Of a stretch of 64,000 nucleotides of DNA, positions 1 through 9,264 are shown one piece after another. The notes beneath the pieces are model-generated. The model was not told the DNA's origin and did no database searches. It saw nothing but the letters and a program-made list of their open reading frames with translations. The stretch lies in the NCBI RefSeq assembly GCF_040546685.1, contig NZ_JBEPOH010000001.1, positions 496,001 to 560,000 on the forward strand, given 5' to 3'. This DNA is from Variovorax sp. OAS795. Its GTDB lineage: Bacteria; Pseudomonadota; Gammaproteobacteria; Burkholderiales; Burkholderiaceae_C. The position numbers were made by a program, and so were the translations under genes. Positions within the stretch are counted from its first letter, which is position 1. The number at the start of each line of letters is the position of its first letter.

Positions 1-2273
1 GACTCCGCGCGTCCTTGGTCATCGACCGCGCGCAGCACATAGCGCCGGCCCGAGTCCGCGAGATCGGGCATCCAGGTGATGCCCTCGCCGGGCGCGGCGC
101 GGCCGATCAGCGCATCGTCCGCGAACCAGTAGATCGTCTGCGTGCCGGCCGCCGCTTCGGCGCGCAGCACCAGCGGCTCGGGCCTTTTCACGCGCAGCGT
201 GTGCCGCACGCCGCGCAGTGGCGAGGTGATGAGCGGCGCCGTCTCCGAAGACGCATTGCCTTTTTCGCAGCCATCGGCCGGCGGGCTTGCGCGCGGCAGC
301 CCGGCCTGCCGGAACAGCCGGCGCATGTCGCTGCCCCACTGCTCGACCACCTGCTGGCGCGCGTTCGGCTGCGGGCCGCAGACCACCTTGCCCGTGGTCT
401 CGTCGACCCATACCGCACGATGCAGGTTGCTGACCTGGATCGGCGACTTGCCGGCGATGAACCAGGTGCTCGTGCGCACCGGGCACAGCGCATCGGGCAG
501 GCCGCCCGTCGCAGCGCAGACCTCGACCTGGCGCAGGTCCGGAGGCTGCCGCGCGGCGATCTCGCCGGGATCGAGCCGCTCGGCGCGCAGCGCATCGACC
601 ATGCGCAGGAACAGCGGCGCAGCCGCATCGACGCCGACGAGCGCAGGGTTGCTGGTGCCGTCGAAATTGCCGACCCACACCACGAGCACATGGCGCCCGA
701 ACACGCCCGCGGTCCATGCATCGCGAAAGCCCCACGAGGTGCCCGTCTTCCACGCGATGGCCGGGCGAGCGGGCAAGGTGGTGTCGGGCCGCGGCGTGTG
801 GCGCAGCATGTCGAGCGTGATGAACGAGGCCTCTTCGCTCAACAAACGAAGCGGCTGGGCCGGCCGCTCGTCGGTCGCAGGCTGGGTGTAGCGCAGCGGC
901 TGCGAGATGCCGCCGTTGGCCAGCGTGGCATAGAGGCCCGCGAGCTCCTCGGGCGTGACCTCGCCGCCGCCGAGCACCAGCGCCAGCCCGTAGTGCGATT
1001 CGCTCTGCAGCTTGGAGACGCCCGCGAGCCGCATGAAGTCGTACAGCCCCGGCTTCGACAGCTTGGCCGCGACGGACACCGCGGGGATGTTGCGGCTGCG
1101 GATCAACGCCTCCTGCGCGGCGAGCGGTCCCGCAAAGCGATGGTCGAAATTCTCCGGCGTGTAGGGCCCGAAGGACGTGGGCGCGTCCTTCAGCATGGTC
1201 TTGGGATGCAGGAGCCCCTGGTCGAGCGCCAGCGCATAGATGAAGGGCTTGAGCGTGGAACCGGGCGAGCGCTTGGCCTGCGTGCCGTTGACCTGGCCCG
1301 CGATGGCGTCGTTGTGCCAGTCGGCCGAGCCGATCAAGGCGCGCACCTGCATGGTCGAGGCGTCGAGCAGCAGCGCGCTCGCATTGGTCATGCCCACGTC
1401 GGCATGTGCGCGCAGGTACTGGCCCATCACGCGTTCGAGCGTGGCCTGCATGCGCAGGTCGATGGTGGTGCGCACTTCCTGCACGCCGCGCTCCTGCGCG
1501 AGCAGCATGTCGGTGGCGTGCGGCGCAAGAAAGGGCAGGCTGCCGCGCGATTGCGCCGAGAGCGCGAGCTGCGCGTCGGGCGCATGCTGCCTCGCGGCCG
1601 GGTCGCGTTCGGCCCACAGCGCCCAGAGCCGCTCACGCGCCGATTGCAGTTCGGCATTGCGTCCGCGCTCGGCGATGCGCTTGACGGGGTTCTGCGGAAT
1701 CACCGCGAGCGTCAGCGCCTCGGGCAGGCTGAGCTTGGCGGCGTCCTTGCGAAAGTAGATGAGGCTCGCGGCCTGCACGCCTTCGATGTTGCCGCCATAG
1801 GGAGCGGTGTTGAGGTAGGCCTCGAGGATCTCGCGCTTGCTGAAGCGCGCCTCGAGCCAGAGTGCCGCGCCGATCTGCGCGACCTTGCCCACGGCCGTGC
1901 GGCTGTCGATGCCGTACACGCGCCGCGCGAGCTGCATCGTGAGCGTCGAGCCGCCCTGCCGGCGCTCGCCGCGCGCAATGCGCCATGCGCTTCGCGCCAG
2001 CGCGGCGGGGTTGACACCGGGGTGCGCGTGGAAGCGGCGGTCTTCATAGAGCAGCACCGCACCGACCAGCGTCGGCGAGATGCGCTCGAGCGGCACCCAG
2101 AGCCGGTATTGCTCGTCGCTTGCGAGGGTGAGGCGCAACAGCTCGCCGCCCTGCGCATACACGGCCCGCGAGCTGCCGACGGTTTGGATCAGTGGGGCGT
2201 GCGGCCAGAAGCGCAGCAGGGCCAACAGCATGGCCGCGGCTGCCAAGGCAAGCAGCGTCTTCCTCCCTCTCAC
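1..2273 (-). CDS. pbpC: Penicillin-binding protein 1C (3' end outside window)
   Basis: A bifunctional peptidoglycan synthase anchored in the inner membrane: glycosyltransferase (GT51) plus transpeptidase. The reading frame is open from a GTG at 2273 to the left edge (757 codons), so only the last few residues are missing. After a short hydrophobic N-terminus, GT51 motifs are visible (EDRRFHAHPG with the catalytic Glu, then RQGGSTLTMQLAR). Transpeptidase motifs follow: STLK (active-site Ser), SRN and KTGTS. A biPBP_C-type domain closes the protein. GTG is chosen because GGGAG lies just upstream and the hydrophobic N-terminus follows. It sits 55 bp behind the alpha-2-macroglobulin gene, a well-known bacterial pairing in which the macroglobulin is thought to protect the periplasm while PBP1C repairs the wall. 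An imperfect palindrome fills the gap. Confidence 0.95.
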   Translation of the reverse strand, partial: MRGRKTLLALAAAAMLLALLRFWPHAPLIQTVGSSRAVYAQGGELLRLTLASDEQYRLWVPLERISPTLVGAVLLYEDRRFHAHPGVNPAALARSAWRIARGERRQGGSTLTMQLARRVYGIDSRTAVGKVAQIGAALWLEARFSKREILEAYLNTAPYGGNIEGVQAASLIYFRKDAAKLSLPEALTLAVIPQNPVKRIAERGRNAELQSARERLWALWAERDPAARQHAPDAQLALSAQSRGSLPFLAPHATDMLLAQERGVQEVRTTIDLRMQATLERVMGQYLRAHADVGMTNASALLLDASTMQVRALIGSADWHNDAIAGQVNGTQAKRSPGSTLKPFIYALALDQGLLHPKTMLKDAPTSFGPYTPENFDHRFAGPLAAQEALIRSRNIPAVSVAAKLSKPGLYDFMRLAGVSKLQSESHYGLALVLGGGEVTPEELAGLYATLANGGISQPLRYTQPATDERPAQPLRLLSEEASFITLDMLRHTPRPDTTLPARPAIAWKTGTSWGFRDAWTAGVFGRHVLVVWVGNFDGTSNPALVGVDAAAPLFLRMVDALRAERLDPGEIAARQPPDLRQVEVCAATGGLPDALCPVRTSTWFIAGKSPIQVSNLHRAVWVDETTGKVVCGPQPNARQQVVEQWGSDMRRLFRQAGLPRASPPADGCEKGNASSETAPLITSPLRGVRHTLRVKRPEPLVLRAEAAAGTQTIYWFADDALIGRAAPGEGITWMPDLADSGRRYVLRAVDDQGRAE

Positions 2274-2277
2274 CGTG

Positions 2278-2311
2278 TTGCTCCCTCTCCCGCAAGCGGG
2301 AAAGGGAGCAA
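2278..2311. repeat. Imperfect palindrome between the A2M and pbpC genes
   Basis: Two 16-base arms (2278-2293 and 2296-2311) are inverted copies with one mismatch, separated by only two bases. The core reads CTCCCTCTCCCGC / GCGGGAAAGGGAG. In RNA it would fold into a long GC-rich hairpin that ends a few bases before the pbpC GTG and contains its only purine-rich ribosome-binding candidate. No T-run follows, so it is not a typical terminator. Similar CCCTCTCCCGC palindromes occur between genes in many betaproteobacterial genomes (from memory), so a REP-like dispersed element is likely. Confidence 0.6.
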
Positions 2312-2328
2312 GGCAGGCAATGCCTTGG

Positions 2329-5300
2329 TCACTTCGCCACCACCTGGAAGCGCGCCCCGGCCGAGCGCGAATACACGCGCCGGTCGTACATCGCCTCGCC
2401 GTACGCGGCCGGTACCACGAAGTCGCCCACGTTGGTCGCGCGCGCCTTGTAGGTCACTTCGAGCAGATCCTTGCCGACCGCGCCATAGAACACCACGCGG
2501 TCTTCGCGGATGTCGGCGTATTGCACCTTCCACGAGCCGCTGCCGCCCAGGCGCTTCTTCCAGATCGGCGCGTCGGCATCGGCTTCCTCGTTGTCGCCCA
2601 CGGCCTGCAGCACGGGCTCCAGTCCGCCGGGGAGCACGTCGACCAGCGCCACGTCGTTCAGCTGGGCGCGTTCCAGGCTGCGCACGCGCACCCGCACCGT
2701 GACCTCTTCGCCGAGCCTGGCCTTGGCGGTCGGGTTGCCCTTGGCATCGAGCACTTCATGGAAGATCTCCAGGCCCTGGTTCACCGGTGTCGTGGGCACG
2801 TTGCGTTCGAAGCCCTGTTCGGCCCAGCTGTAGTAGAGGTTGAAATCGCTGTCGTTCGACAGCTTGAGCTTCGCGGTGCCCGCCGGCACCGGAGCGCGCG
2901 TGATCGGGTTCACCGCGCCCAACGCAAGCGCCGCGGCCTGGCCTTGCGCGTTGACCGACTGCGCCGTGAGCTTGCCTTCGACGTTCTGCGCCACCGCTTC
3001 GAAGTAGGCATCGACCGCGAGCAGCATCGAGGCCGACGACAGGCTGTTGTACCAGCCGTCGCGCACCATGGCGCCCATGCCTTCCCACACCTGCGGCTTC
3101 AGTGTCTTCAGCCGGGACGGGAAGTGCCGGCCCACCAGGTGCAGCGTCATGCTGTCGTGCACCAGCGGGTCGTAGTAGGCGCCCCACACGTTGCGGCGCT
3201 GCTTCTTCTCGGCGCGGGCGAGCAGGTCGGACCACACGGGGTTGAGCAGTTCGGCCGCGACCTGCTCCTGCTTCACGAGCTGGTAGCTCGCGGCGAGGTA
3301 CGCGGCACCGAGGTCGTCGCTCCAGCCCGCAGTTTGTTTGTTGCGCCAGGCTTCGCGCAGGTTGGCCAGCGCGGCCGGCGCGATGATGCCCTGCCGCGTC
3401 AGCAGGTAGGCCGCCTGCGTGCGCTGGCGCCAGCCGTCGAGCGAGGCATCGCCGCTGCCGAGCCAGCCCTGCAGGTAGGTGTTGGCCTTTTGCAGCAGGT
3501 CCTGCGGCACCGGCAGCTTGTGGTCTTTGGCTTCGACCAGCAGGTGCACCGCGTAGAGCGTGGCAAAGGGATCGGGCCCGGCGCCGGGCCACAGCGCGAA
3601 GCCGCCATCGGCCGTCTGCCGTGCGCGCAGCTGCACGAGGTAGCGCTCGAAGGTCTTGCGCGCATCGGGCATCGGGCCTTGCTCGGCCGTGCGGCCGCGC
3701 GCCATCTCCTTGACGAGTTCGGGTCGCCCTGCCAGCAGCACGGCCGGGAAGGTCTGGCTCGTGATCTGCTCGGTGCAGCCGTGCGGATAGACCTCGAGGT
3801 ACTGCATGAGGCCGCTCGCAAAGGCCCAAGGTGCGGCCGACACCGCGACCTCGCTCCTGCGGAAGTTGGGATACAGCTCGGCCTTGCTGGACAGCTCGCC
3901 CGCGCGCTGGAAGCTGCCGGCCTGCACCAGCGTGACGAAAGGCGATGCGGGCCGCACGCTCACCTCGGTCGAGAGACGCGCGCTGAAGTTCTTGTGCGCC
4001 GAGGTGAACACCAGCGCCGACGAACCCAGCACCGCCTGCTCGCCGGGCTTGGCGCGCACATTGAACCTGGTGCTCGCTTCGCCGCGCTCGTTGACCTTGA
4101 GCGTTTGCGTGGCATCGCCCACCACTTCGAGCCCGCCCGATGCGGTGAGCGTGAGCGCAATGGGCGCGTCCTTGCCCGAGCCCACGATGTTGTTGGCGAG
4201 CCCCACGCCCACTTCGACCGTGTCGCCGGGCGCCATGGCGAGCGGTGCGTTGGGCAGGATCACCATGTCGCCGCGCACCACGGTGCGGGTGCTCTTGGCG
4301 GCGGTGGTCTCGTCGTTCACCGCGACGGCCATCACGCGCAGGCTGCCGTTGAAGCTCTCGGGCACGGTGTAGCTGAACTCGCGGCTGCCGTTCACATCCA
4401 CCAGCCCCGACCAATACGCCACCGGCTTGTCGCGCTTGCGCTTGAAGGGGTTCAGGTGCTTGCCGAGCTCGCCTTCGCCGTCACCGCCAGGTGCGGCGCC
4501 CTGCATGAGCTTCTTGAACTCGGGCAGGATCAGGTCGAGCGTCTGCAGGGTGCCGACTTCGAGCGCACGCTTCTGGAAGAAGTGCTTGAGCGGGTCGGGC
4601 GTCTTGTAGCGCGCCACCTGCAGGATGCCTTCGTCCACCGCGAACAGCACGGCACGCGTGGGCTTGTCGCTGGTGAGCTTCATCTTCACGGTCTGGCCGG
4701 GCTTCACGAGTTCGCTGCTGGTGAGCTGCAGGTTGGCCGTTCGCTTGGCCAGGCTGGTGGCAAAGGGCGCGACGCCGTACGACAGCGGGCTCATGTAGAC
4801 CTCGTCCGAGGCCGGATCGCGCACGAAGTGCACGTTGATGTAGCCGGTGCCTTCGAACTCCTTGGGCAGCGTGATCCTCTGCACCGACGCGGTCTTGTCG
4901 GTCTTGAACCACGCATGGGCGTAGACCTTGTCGCGCTCGATGGTGATCAGGCCGGCGCCCACGTAGGGCGCGCGGATGCTGACCTCGATCTCCTGGCCTG
5001 GCTCGTAGTCCTTGCGGTCCAGCGTGAGCTGCAGCTCGGCGTTGCGGTCGAGCGAACGCGAGACATTGGCGTTGCCCGCCACGCTGTATTCCACGCGGTT
5101 GAGTTCCAGGCCGTCGGCGTCGCGCACCACGTAGGCGAAGTTGCCCGGCACGGACGTGTTCAGCGCGAGTGTGTTGCCAGCCGCGGCAATGGCCAGCGGC
5201 TTTTCGTCGAGCACGATCTCCTTCTTGCGCGACTCGTAGCGGTAAAGGCCGTTGTCCTGCTTGACCAGCACCGACAACGCCTTGCGCTCCACGCGTTCGA

Positions 5301-8300
5301 TCTTCAGCTCGGCCACGGCGATCTTCTTCGCCTGCGGGTCGATCGCTATCACGCTGGCGTTGCGCGCGGCGCCCTTGCTCACGTAGCTGGTATCGCCATC
5401 GACCTTCACGCCCACGAGGTAGCCGAGGTCGCTCACCAGCGTCTGGGCTTCGGCCGAGACACTGCGCCCGCCCTCGGGCTCGAAGGCCTTGGCGAGCACG
5501 TGCACCTGGTAGGTTGCGGCATCGAAGCGCGAGAGGCGCAGGTCGAACTCGGCCTTGCCTTCGGTGCTGGTCTGCACGCTGCCCAGGTCATCCACCTGCT
5601 TCTCGGTGGCGCGCTGCGGATCGAAGAAGGCGTAGTCGGCGAACGCGCGGAACACCGGGAAGGCCGGGCTCAGCGTGAGCGTGCCCTCCACCTTGCGGTC
5701 GGGCGCGGGCGTGCCGAAGAGGTTCTGCACGTCGACCATCGCCTTCAGGTCCTTGGGATGGACCCAGCCCTCGGCCTTCTCGCTGCTGAGCCTGGCGACG
5801 ACCTTGGTGCGATCGGGCAGGAACTCCTGCACCTTGACCGTGGTGCTGCCGATCAGCAAGCCCTGCACGTCCGGGCTGCCGGGCGACGACTCGCGCGGTA
5901 GGTAGAGGTTGACGGTGTAGTTGCCGGTGGGCGACGTGTCCTGCGTCGCATGGCTTATTTCCGCTGCGCCACCGGGGCCGAGCTTGAGTTTTTCGCGCCG
6001 CACGCCGAGGCCGCGCGCGTCGATGATCTCGGCTTCGAGCGGCAGGTCGCGCAGCGACGTGCCCCAGTTGCCGGCCTTGACCATCATCGCGATGTGCATG
6101 GTGTCGCCCGGGCGGTAGATGCCGCGGTCGCTGAATACATAGGCCGTCATCTGGTTGGGCACGCCGGCCGCGCGAAGGCCGCCGACGTCGAAGCGCGAGA
6201 TGTCCAGCGTGCGGTCGCTGCGGTTGAACGGCAGGAAGCTCAGATCGCCATCCTTGCGCACCACCAGCACCACGGGCGCCTTCTCGCGCTGGTAGCCCGC
6301 GAGGTTGGGCAGCCGGGCTGCGCCGGTGGCGCCGGTCGCCTGCGACGCGACGATCATGCCGTTGCGGCCCCACACTTCGACCAGCGCACCGGCCACGGGC
6401 TGGCCGGTTGCAATGCTCTGCACGAACACGTCGCGCGTGCCGTCGAGCGACTTCTTCACGACGATGCCCAGGTCGGTGACGAGCACCAGGCGCTGGTCCT
6501 TCTTGTCTTCGGGGTTGCCGCTCTCCGGGTCGCCTTCGCCTTCGGACGACTGTTCCTGTTGTTCCTCTTCGGGCTGGGCCTGCGCCGCATCACCATCGGC
6601 CTTCTTCTTGGCCTTCGGGTCGTAGCCCTGCACCTTGAGCAGGAACACGCCGCGGCGATCGGCCACGTCGCTGCGCAGGTACTCGGCGAAGTCGACCGTT
6701 TCGTAGTGCGCCTTGCCGGCGGGAATGCTGAGCGGAATCTCCTTCTGGAAGCGGTCCACGAGGTTGTCCGATTGCAGGCCGCCATTGAACTGGGGATGCG
6801 CGAAGTCGCCATTGGTCTGCGTGACCAGGTGCTGCAGCTGCTGCGGCAGCAGGCGGCCGATCTCCAGGCGGATGCCCGGCAGGTCGCGCACCAGGATCGG
6901 CAGCTTGCGCTCGCCGGACAGTGCGAGCAGCGAGCCCTGGCTCATGATGGTGAGCTCGGGCGCAAAGGTCTTGAGCAGCTGCACCTCCTGCCGCGCGGCG
7001 CCGAGCTGGTAGCCGCCCGGCGTCTTGAGGCCCTTGGCCATGCGCACCAGCATGTAGCGGCCGCCTTCGGCTTGGGGCATGCGGAAGCTGACCATCTCGG
7101 TCACCTCGCGCTCGCTCGCAATCGGTTGCAGCGTGAGCTTCTTCGCGCGGCGCAGCACGGCGTCGGTGATCTTCGCGGGCTCGGCGGACCAGTCGAACTT
7201 CTCGTCCGGGTCGCCCTTGGCTTCCTCGGTGGCGGGCAGCAGCCAGGCCTGCACCACGCGCGCCATCTCGCGCTCGTGCACCGGCATCGACGCCGTGATG
7301 TGCATCACGTGCTCGGGCTCACCGTTCTCGCCGGTGACGATGGTGGGCTCGACGCTCGCGATCTCGAGGCTGAAGAGCCCGGGAATGTCGACGGCACGCG
7401 AGACGTCGCTGCGCACGCCCGGGCCGCCCTTCTGCGCGACCGCGCCGGCCGCGAGGCTGAGCACCACGGGACGCGTCTTCTCGGGGATGGGCAGCGGCTC
7501 GGACTGCAGGGTGGCGGCGAGCCTCAGCTTGTCGTAGCTGACCGTGAACTTCTCGCTCTTGCACTTGCCCACGCTGAAGAAGGAGGTGCCGCAGGCCTGG
7601 TCGTAAGTCAGCACCAGGCGCTTCTCGAACTCGGCCGTGTTCACCGGGTGCGAGAAGCTCATGCGAAAGAGGGCGCGGCGCACGTTGGCCTGCACCGGGT
7701 CCTGGTAGAACTCCGCACTCGCGATGCGCGCGCTGAACTCGGGCGAGGTGAACTCGTACTTGCGCAGCGCCATCTCGATGTGGGGCGCCAGCGCGTTGTT
7801 CGCAAGCTGCACCTTGTAGGGCTGTCCCACCGGCCAGTCCTGCGCGGGCAGGAATTCCAGCTTCTTCTGGCCGCTCCACGTCCAGCGCCCGGCAATGGCG
7901 GGTTCGATGGTGATGCCGGTCGCCTCCTGGCCAATGCGGGCGATCGGCGCCACCGAGGCCGAGAAGTTGATGACGAGCGGGTTCGGTCCCTTGTCGTTCT
8001 CGATCTGCGTGCGCGGCGGCGGCACGATCTGCGCGGTCGCGACCACGGGCTCGACACGGTCGGGCGTGAGGCCGTGCCACCATTTCAGCAGCTGCGGGCT
8101 GGCCAACCAGCCGGCCAACACGAGCAGCGCCAGCAACACCAGCCAGGCGAGCCGTTGCTGCAGCCAGCCGAGTCCGAAGAGAAGAAACGCGCCCACGATG
8201 CGCAGCCAGCCGGGTGGTCGCCATGAACCGATGAGTCCGCGGGCGAGCGGACGCAGGAAGCCGAGCGCACGGCCCAGCCCGGTGAAGAGCACGTCGCTGA

Positions 8301-8334
8301 GCGACGCGAGTTTTCGATTCGCAACCTGAAGCAT
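2329..8334 (-). CDS. Bacterial alpha-2-macroglobulin, thioester type
   Basis: A very large (2001 aa) periplasmic protease-trap protein. The N-terminus has two hydrophobic stretches (about residues 38-56 and 61-80), suggesting membrane anchoring. The rest shows the usual order: MG beta-sandwich domains, a charged low-complexity insert (about residues 575-610, rich in Glu, Gln and Lys), bait-region and MG domains, then the thioester domain with the motif HGCTEQ at about residue 1520. Cys and Gln of this motif form the internal thioester that captures proteases. Length is above the usual 1500-1900 aa. It lies directly upstream of pbpC on the same strand, the classical arrangement. The family role is defence of the cell envelope against host or predator proteases; the target here is unknown. 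Confidence 0.95.
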   Translation of the reverse strand: MLQVANRKLASLSDVLFTGLGRALGFLRPLARGLIGSWRPPGWLRIVGAFLLFGLGWLQQRLAWLVLLALLVLAGWLASPQLLKWWHGLTPDRVEPVVATAQIVPPPRTQIENDKGPNPLVINFSASVAPIARIGQEATGITIEPAIAGRWTWSGQKKLEFLPAQDWPVGQPYKVQLANNALAPHIEMALRKYEFTSPEFSARIASAEFYQDPVQANVRRALFRMSFSHPVNTAEFEKRLVLTYDQACGTSFFSVGKCKSEKFTVSYDKLRLAATLQSEPLPIPEKTRPVVLSLAAGAVAQKGGPGVRSDVSRAVDIPGLFSLEIASVEPTIVTGENGEPEHVMHITASMPVHEREMARVVQAWLLPATEEAKGDPDEKFDWSAEPAKITDAVLRRAKKLTLQPIASEREVTEMVSFRMPQAEGGRYMLVRMAKGLKTPGGYQLGAARQEVQLLKTFAPELTIMSQGSLLALSGERKLPILVRDLPGIRLEIGRLLPQQLQHLVTQTNGDFAHPQFNGGLQSDNLVDRFQKEIPLSIPAGKAHYETVDFAEYLRSDVADRRGVFLLKVQGYDPKAKKKADGDAAQAQPEEEQQEQSSEGEGDPESGNPEDKKDQRLVLVTDLGIVVKKSLDGTRDVFVQSIATGQPVAGALVEVWGRNGMIVASQATGATGAARLPNLAGYQREKAPVVLVVRKDGDLSFLPFNRSDRTLDISRFDVGGLRAAGVPNQMTAYVFSDRGIYRPGDTMHIAMMVKAGNWGTSLRDLPLEAEIIDARGLGVRREKLKLGPGGAAEISHATQDTSPTGNYTVNLYLPRESSPGSPDVQGLLIGSTTVKVQEFLPDRTKVVARLSSEKAEGWVHPKDLKAMVDVQNLFGTPAPDRKVEGTLTLSPAFPVFRAFADYAFFDPQRATEKQVDDLGSVQTSTEGKAEFDLRLSRFDAATYQVHVLAKAFEPEGGRSVSAEAQTLVSDLGYLVGVKVDGDTSYVSKGAARNASVIAIDPQAKKIAVAELKIERVERKALSVLVKQDNGLYRYESRKKEIVLDEKPLAIAAAGNTLALNTSVPGNFAYVVRDADGLELNRVEYSVAGNANVSRSLDRNAELQLTLDRKDYEPGQEIEVSIRAPYVGAGLITIERDKVYAHAWFKTDKTASVQRITLPKEFEGTGYINVHFVRDPASDEVYMSPLSYGVAPFATSLAKRTANLQLTSSELVKPGQTVKMKLTSDKPTRAVLFAVDEGILQVARYKTPDPLKHFFQKRALEVGTLQTLDLILPEFKKLMQGAAPGGDGEGELGKHLNPFKRKRDKPVAYWSGLVDVNGSREFSYTVPESFNGSLRVMAVAVNDETTAAKSTRTVVRGDMVILPNAPLAMAPGDTVEVGVGLANNIVGSGKDAPIALTLTASGGLEVVGDATQTLKVNERGEASTRFNVRAKPGEQAVLGSSALVFTSAHKNFSARLSTEVSVRPASPFVTLVQAGSFQRAGELSSKAELYPNFRRSEVAVSAAPWAFASGLMQYLEVYPHGCTEQITSQTFPAVLLAGRPELVKEMARGRTAEQGPMPDARKTFERYLVQLRARQTADGGFALWPGAGPDPFATLYAVHLLVEAKDHKLPVPQDLLQKANTYLQGWLGSGDASLDGWRQRTQAAYLLTRQGIIAPAALANLREAWRNKQTAGWSDDLGAAYLAASYQLVKQEQVAAELLNPVWSDLLARAEKKQRRNVWGAYYDPLVHDSMTLHLVGRHFPSRLKTLKPQVWEGMGAMVRDGWYNSLSSASMLLAVDAYFEAVAQNVEGKLTAQSVNAQGQAAALALGAVNPITRAPVPAGTAKLKLSNDSDFNLYYSWAEQGFERNVPTTPVNQGLEIFHEVLDAKGNPTAKARLGEEVTVRVRVRSLERAQLNDVALVDVLPGGLEPVLQAVGDNEEADADAPIWKKRLGGSGSWKVQYADIREDRVVFYGAVGKDLLEVTYKARATNVGDFVVPAAYGEAMYDRRVYSRSAGARFQVVAK

Positions 8335-8499
8335 GGAAGCTCCCCCGATGTTTTTGTTGGCGCCTGGCAGTCTGCTGGCGATCTGTGAAGAGACGGCGCT
8401 GTGTGTGAAGTCTGCGTGAAAACCGCACAGGCCCGCGCGGGGGCGCTACATCAATTCATGGTGCGTTGCGTTTGTCTGCGGCGCTGTTGTTCAGGGCGC

Positions 8500-8593
8500 G
8501 TGCACAGGTCACCGGGTACTCCCCTCCGCGAATGTCCCCCGGCTTCGCCTCCTCCTTTATTTCGCTGCGGGGAGCACCCGGCGCCCTGTGCAC
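8500..8593. repeat. Large imperfect inverted repeat in the gap 8335-8615
   Basis: The only structure I see in the 281-base gap between the A2M start and the SRPBCC stop. Arms of about 34 bases (8500-8533 and 8560-8593) match at roughly five bases in six; both ends carry GTGCACAGG or its complement, followed by a CCGGGT..CTCCCC core. The centre (about 8534-8559) is not palindromic. There is no transposase and no obvious target duplication. It resembles a non-autonomous palindromic intergenic repeat; whether other copies exist in the genome cannot be told from this window. Confidence 0.5.
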
Positions 8594-8615
8594 ACTAGGG
8601 GCGGCTGTCGTGCTG

Positions 8616-9122
8616 TCATGCCGCGTCACTCCCCCGTTGCAGTCGTTGCCACTCCACGACCTCGGCCGCATGCGCAGCCAGGAAGTCGCGCATGCGCCTG
8701 AAGCGCCGCTGCGTCTGCCGCGCAAAGATCCAAGCGACCACCGGCTCAAGCAGCCAACGCAATGGCTTCGGACCCGCCTCGATGGTGTAGACGTAGATCA
8801 GTACCGATCGGCCCGGTTGCGTGTCGCGGTGCCGCATCGACGCGGCCCAGCGGCTGAAGGGGAAGGATCGGCCGATCATCGAAGCCGCCGCCACATGCGG
8901 CCGGTCGAAGGTGACGAATCGCGTGCGCATCGACAGGGCGCGCAGCCATCCGCCACCGGTGTTCTCGGTTTCTGCGCCAACGAACGGACACGGTGCGCCG
9001 CCCACGACCCGGGCGTTGCCGACCAGCGAATCCCAGCGCGCACGCCAGACGTGATAGTGGAAGGCATCGAAGACCACCTCGGCCGGCGCCGGCATGTCGA
9101 ATTCAAAGCGCTGGTGTGCCAT
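8616..9122 (-). CDS. SRPBCC (START-like) family protein
   Basis: 168 aa. The N-terminus (FEFDMPAPAEVVFDAFHYHVWRARWDSLV) is the typical opening of SRPBCC/polyketide-cyclase folds, which make a hydrophobic ligand-binding cavity. No signal peptide is seen, so it is probably cytoplasmic or peripheral. The start at 9122 is well supported by AAGGGAGAGG just upstream. It is the last gene of the minus-strand run beginning with the SPFH gene at 15253. A hydrophobic stretch near residues 120-135 (LRWLLEPVVAWIFA) could bind membrane. The ligand is unknown; a lipid or polyamine-derived molecule would fit the neighbours, but that is speculation. Confidence 0.7.
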   Translation of the reverse strand: MAHQRFEFDMPAPAEVVFDAFHYHVWRARWDSLVGNARVVGGAPCPFVGAETENTGGGWLRALSMRTRFVTFDRPHVAAASMIGRSFPFSRWAASMRHRDTQPGRSVLIYVYTIEAGPKPLRWLLEPVVAWIFARQTQRRFRRMRDFLAAHAAEVVEWQRLQRGSDAA

Positions 9123-9264
9123 GGCCCCTCTCCCTTTCGTCCATCACATCGGTCACCATGCCCCATCGCACGAACTCGGGCTCGAACTCCGCAAGCGCAA
9201 GCAAACCGGCGCAGGCGTGCGCGCCGATGGGCAACGCATCGCCTCGTGCGAGCCGGCGGTTCAT
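9103..9264 (-). CDS. Possible small protein, 53 aa, coupled to its neighbours
   Basis: An ORF whose ATG overlaps the stop of the upstream FAD oxidoreductase (ATGA) and whose 3' end runs 20 bases into the SRPBCC gene. It fills the otherwise empty 138-base gap exactly. Composition is ordinary for this genome (Met-Asn-Arg-Arg start, an Ala/Leu-rich segment at residues 14-24, an acidic middle, no clear membrane span). There is no good Shine-Dalgarno, so translation would depend on coupling to the gene above. I do not recognise the sequence. It may be a genuine small protein or simply an open frame that carries the SRPBCC ribosome-binding site. Confidence 0.35.
   Translation of the reverse strand: MNRRLARGDALPIGAHACAGLLALAEFEPEFVRWGMVTDVMDERERGHGTPAL

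Noticed and set aside
15..2702. Long plus-strand open frame opposite pbpC and the A2M gene
   Set aside because: It is antisense to a frame with all PBP1C motifs; the translation is Arg/His/Gln-rich without any domain, typical of GC-rich shadow frames.
2080..8226. Long plus-strand frames opposite the alpha-2-macroglobulin gene
   Set aside because: Same reason: low-complexity His/Arg/Leu composition, opposite a protein with clear family motifs.
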